A stretch of 16,143 nucleotides of DNA, taken from NCBI GenBank assembly GCA_001804205.1, contig MHFM01000054.1:32784-48926 (forward strand), in the 5' to 3' direction. Origin of the DNA: Omnitrophica bacterium RIFCSPLOWO2_01_FULL_45_10b. GTDB taxonomy: Bacteria > Omnitrophota > Omnitrophia > Omnitrophales > Danuiimicrobiaceae. The notes under the pieces are model-generated. The model was given only the letters and a program-made list of their open reading frames with translations, searched no databases and had not been told where the DNA came from. Every line of letters begins with the position of its first letter. Positions within the stretch are counted from its first letter, which is position 1. A program made the position numbers and the translations under genes. Shown one piece after another: positions 14,383-16,143 of this stretch.

Positions 14383-16018
14383 GACGGTTGTTGTTCGCAC
14401 ATTAGATTTTTTATTTTTGGCGGGTGGAATCGTCACCTTATTTTACATACTCACCGACGGAATTCCCCTAACTCAGTGGGGATGGCTCCCCGAATGGGGA
14501 AAGAAAAGCCACTACACCCAAGTGACCCGCCTCGTTTTAATTGCGTACGCCACAGCGCTGTTTCTTTACTATTTTTTATCCCGCTCCTCGTTTAAGAAGC
14601 TCAAAGTCGTTAAACTCATTCAAGGAATCGCCAAATCTCGTCCTGAAGTTCCGGCGATATTTCTGACGTTATGCTTCTGGATGACTTTCATCATCATTTC
14701 ATTTGCGCGTCATCGCGCTTTTGACACACGCGCCTTCGATTTGGGCATCTTTGCTCAAGCGGTTTGGAACACCCTTCAAGGACATTTTATGTATTCGTCA
14801 CTTAAAGATGGAATTTGTTTGTTAGGAGACCATTTCAGTCCGATTGTTATTCTTACCATACCCTTTTACAGTTTGTGGCCCGATCCGCGCACGCTTCTTT
14901 TGTTTCAGGCGTTGGCGACTTCGATTAATATTTTTTTGATTTTTAAAATCGCGCATATGAAAACTAAAAACTCGGGTGTTTCGTTGCTTTTTGCCCTCTT
15001 CTACGCCTTTTTTCGGGCCACCCGAGGGCCTTTGTGGGAAGATTTCCATCCAGAAATTCTCGCCGAACCATTTTTGCTAGGCGCCTTCCTATATTTAGAA
15101 CACAATCGAATCGTCGGATTTCTTGTGGCAACGGCATTAATGGCGTTGGGCAAGGAAAATATGCTCGGCATTTCGTTTGTCTTGGGTTTTTATTGCGCCC
15201 TTTTTAAGAAGCAGTGGTTGGTAGGTGTGGGAGTTATGATCTTTTCCGTTTTGCTTTTCCTTGCAGAAATTCACTGGTGGATGCCGGCGATAACGGGGAA
15301 GCCTTACTTTTATCAGGCCTTCTTCAGCGGTTCAGAAGGTTCGTTGTTGGTGATGGGCCGCTTTCTGAGTCTGGATTCTTTGAATTACATTTTAAAAATG
15401 TTCGGCCCATTTTCTTTTTTATCTTTTTTCAATTTCCCGACGTTTATGCTGACATTTCCGATCCTTTTTCAAAATCTCTTGTCGCACGGAGAAACGTTCA
15501 GGTCGGTACGTTATCATTATGTTGCAGGGCTCACTCCGTTCGTATTGATTTCAAGCATTTATGGTTTTGAATATTTACGTTCAAGGTTATCCTTTGTGCA
15601 AAAAAATCGGGTTTGCTTGATGGGTATTGTTACCGTCGTTTTCTTTCTTCAAGCCGCCCCCAGCGACTATTATTATCTATGGAAGGTTCAAGAACTATTT
15701 TCAAATCAGAAAGATGTCTTCAGTCGAGAACTGGCGACAATTCCCCCTGAATTTTCTGTTCTGACTCATAACCACGTTATTCCGCACGTCATAAATCGCA
15801 AGAACGTTTATCAATTTAGTTACAACCCGATATTGGGCAAAGTCCAGCAGGCCGTCGCGTTGAAAGCTGATTTCATCGTTCTGGGGGGAACATTTTGGGA
15901 GCCTAATACGGAACCGCTTGCGGAAGTCCGCCAAAGCCTGATTAAATCTGGCTATCTGGTCCAATATCAAAATGGGGACTTCTTCATTTTAAAATCACAA
16001 ACGGCTCAAATTTTGTAG
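14363..16018 (+). CDS. DUF2079 family polytopic membrane protein (GT-C-like)
   Basis: The 551-residue protein has hydrophobic segments near 15-33 and 53-72 and about ten in all. DUF2079 signatures are: FDTRAFDLGIFAQ (120-132, with D121 and D126 as candidate catalytic acids), LLGDHFSP (about 154-160, D156-H157), EDFHPE (226-231) and GKEN (263-266). A C-terminal soluble region begins with LTHNHVIPHVINRKNVYQF. The family has no settled biochemical function but shows the acidic-loop layout of GT-C transferases and often lies in glycan loci. The ATG at 14363 is inside the HTH gene. The next in-frame TTG would cut into the first helix, so the overlapping start is accepted. No Shine-Dalgarno is evident, so translation probably depends on coupling to the HTH gene. 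A 73-bp gap follows before the possible next gene. Confidence 0.8.
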   Translation: MLIFQNKTVVVRTLDFLFLAGGIVTLFYILTDGIPLTQWGWLPEWGKKSHYTQVTRLVLIAYATALFLYYFLSRSSFKKLKVVKLIQGIAKSRPEVPAIFLTLCFWMTFIIISFARHRAFDTRAFDLGIFAQAVWNTLQGHFMYSSLKDGICLLGDHFSPIVILTIPFYSLWPDPRTLLLFQALATSINIFLIFKIAHMKTKNSGVSLLFALFYAFFRATRGPLWEDFHPEILAEPFLLGAFLYLEHNRIVGFLVATALMALGKENMLGISFVLGFYCALFKKQWLVGVGVMIFSVLLFLAEIHWWMPAITGKPYFYQAFFSGSEGSLLVMGRFLSLDSLNYILKMFGPFSFLSFFNFPTFMLTFPILFQNLLSHGETFRSVRYHYVAGLTPFVLISSIYGFEYLRSRLSFVQKNRVCLMGIVTVVFFLQAAPSDYYYLWKVQELFSNQKDVFSRELATIPPEFSVLTHNHVIPHVINRKNVYQFSYNPILGKVQQAVALKADFIVLGGTFWEPNTEPLAEVRQSLIKSGYLVQYQNGDFFILKSQTAQIL

Positions 16019-16091
16019 GCAATGAGCATGGTTCGTGCTATATTTTCGACTTGAATCGGTTTTATGAACTGTTAAAAACCAAAGTAAATCC

Positions 16092-16143
16092 ATGCAAAAG
16101 CTTTTAGAATCGAATATCATCACTGAAGACATAAGGAGTCTGG
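16092..16143 (+). CDS. Possible start of a further gene, cut by the window edge
   Basis: An ATG at 16092 opens a frame of 17 codons that stays open to the edge (begins MQKLLESNIITEDIRSL). A TATATT at 16039-16044 could be a -10 element, but the nearest TTG-containing hexamer (16013-16018) is 20 bp away. There is no clear ribosome binding site. Too little is present to identify a product. Confidence 0.3.
   Translation, partial: MQKLLESNIITEDIRSL

Noticed and set aside
16058..16080. GGTTTT/AAAACC inverted repeat after the DUF2079 gene as a terminator
   Set aside because: A six-pair, mostly A-T stem with no T run behind it is too weak.

Overview
The window reads as part of a surface-glycan or glycolipid locus from an uncultured bacterium. 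Every supported gene is on the + strand, and the genes are tightly packed: gaps of 2 to about 40 nt plus overlaps of 4, 8 and 20 nt, with only three longer gaps. I see no RNA gene, insertion sequence, CRISPR array or convincing hairpin terminator. The mixture of many polytopic GT-C-type membrane proteins, extended SDR sugar enzymes and a B12-type radical SAM protein is common in large-genome or candidate-phylum Gram-negative-like bacteria such as Omnitrophota. That assignment is a low-confidence guess from gene content, because no phylogenetic marker is present.

Layout. Positions 2-2649 hold a sugar-nucleotide/oxidation block: the 3' end of an extended SDR epimerase/dehydratase, an LhgO-like FAD-dependent oxidoreductase overlapping it by 8 nt, and, after a 163-bp gap, a GDP-L-fucose-synthase-like SDR. 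Positions 2685-5090 encode a large YfhO-family membrane protein. A candidate promoter at 5095-5125 precedes a compact SAM-dependent methyltransferase (5179-5724) and four polytopic membrane proteins in a row (5762-12425): two clear GT39/ArnT-like glycosyltransferases, one GT39-like protein with variant motifs, and one unassigned protein of GT-C-like layout. A 137-bp gap at 12426-12562 carries the best promoter in the window: a perfect -35 box, a 17-bp spacer and a -10 box ending 7 bp before the start codon. It reads into a B12-binding radical SAM enzyme, a small excisionase/MerR-like HTH protein and a DUF2079 membrane protein (12563-16018). A new reading frame may open at 16092 and run off the right edge.

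How the genes may work together (inference). The SDRs and the FAD enzyme would make or modify sugar or sugar-acid building blocks. The membrane proteins would transfer polyprenyl-phosphate-linked sugars on the outer face of the cytoplasmic membrane. The methyltransferase and radical SAM enzyme would decorate the sugar, lipid or carrier. The window contains six YfhO, GT39-like or DUF2079 membrane proteins but no soluble GT-A/GT-B glycosyltransferase, no polyprenyl-phosphate sugar synthase and no flippase or polymerase that I can recognise. Those parts would have to lie outside the window. The radical SAM/HTH/DUF2079 set looks like a separately promoted module that may regulate itself.
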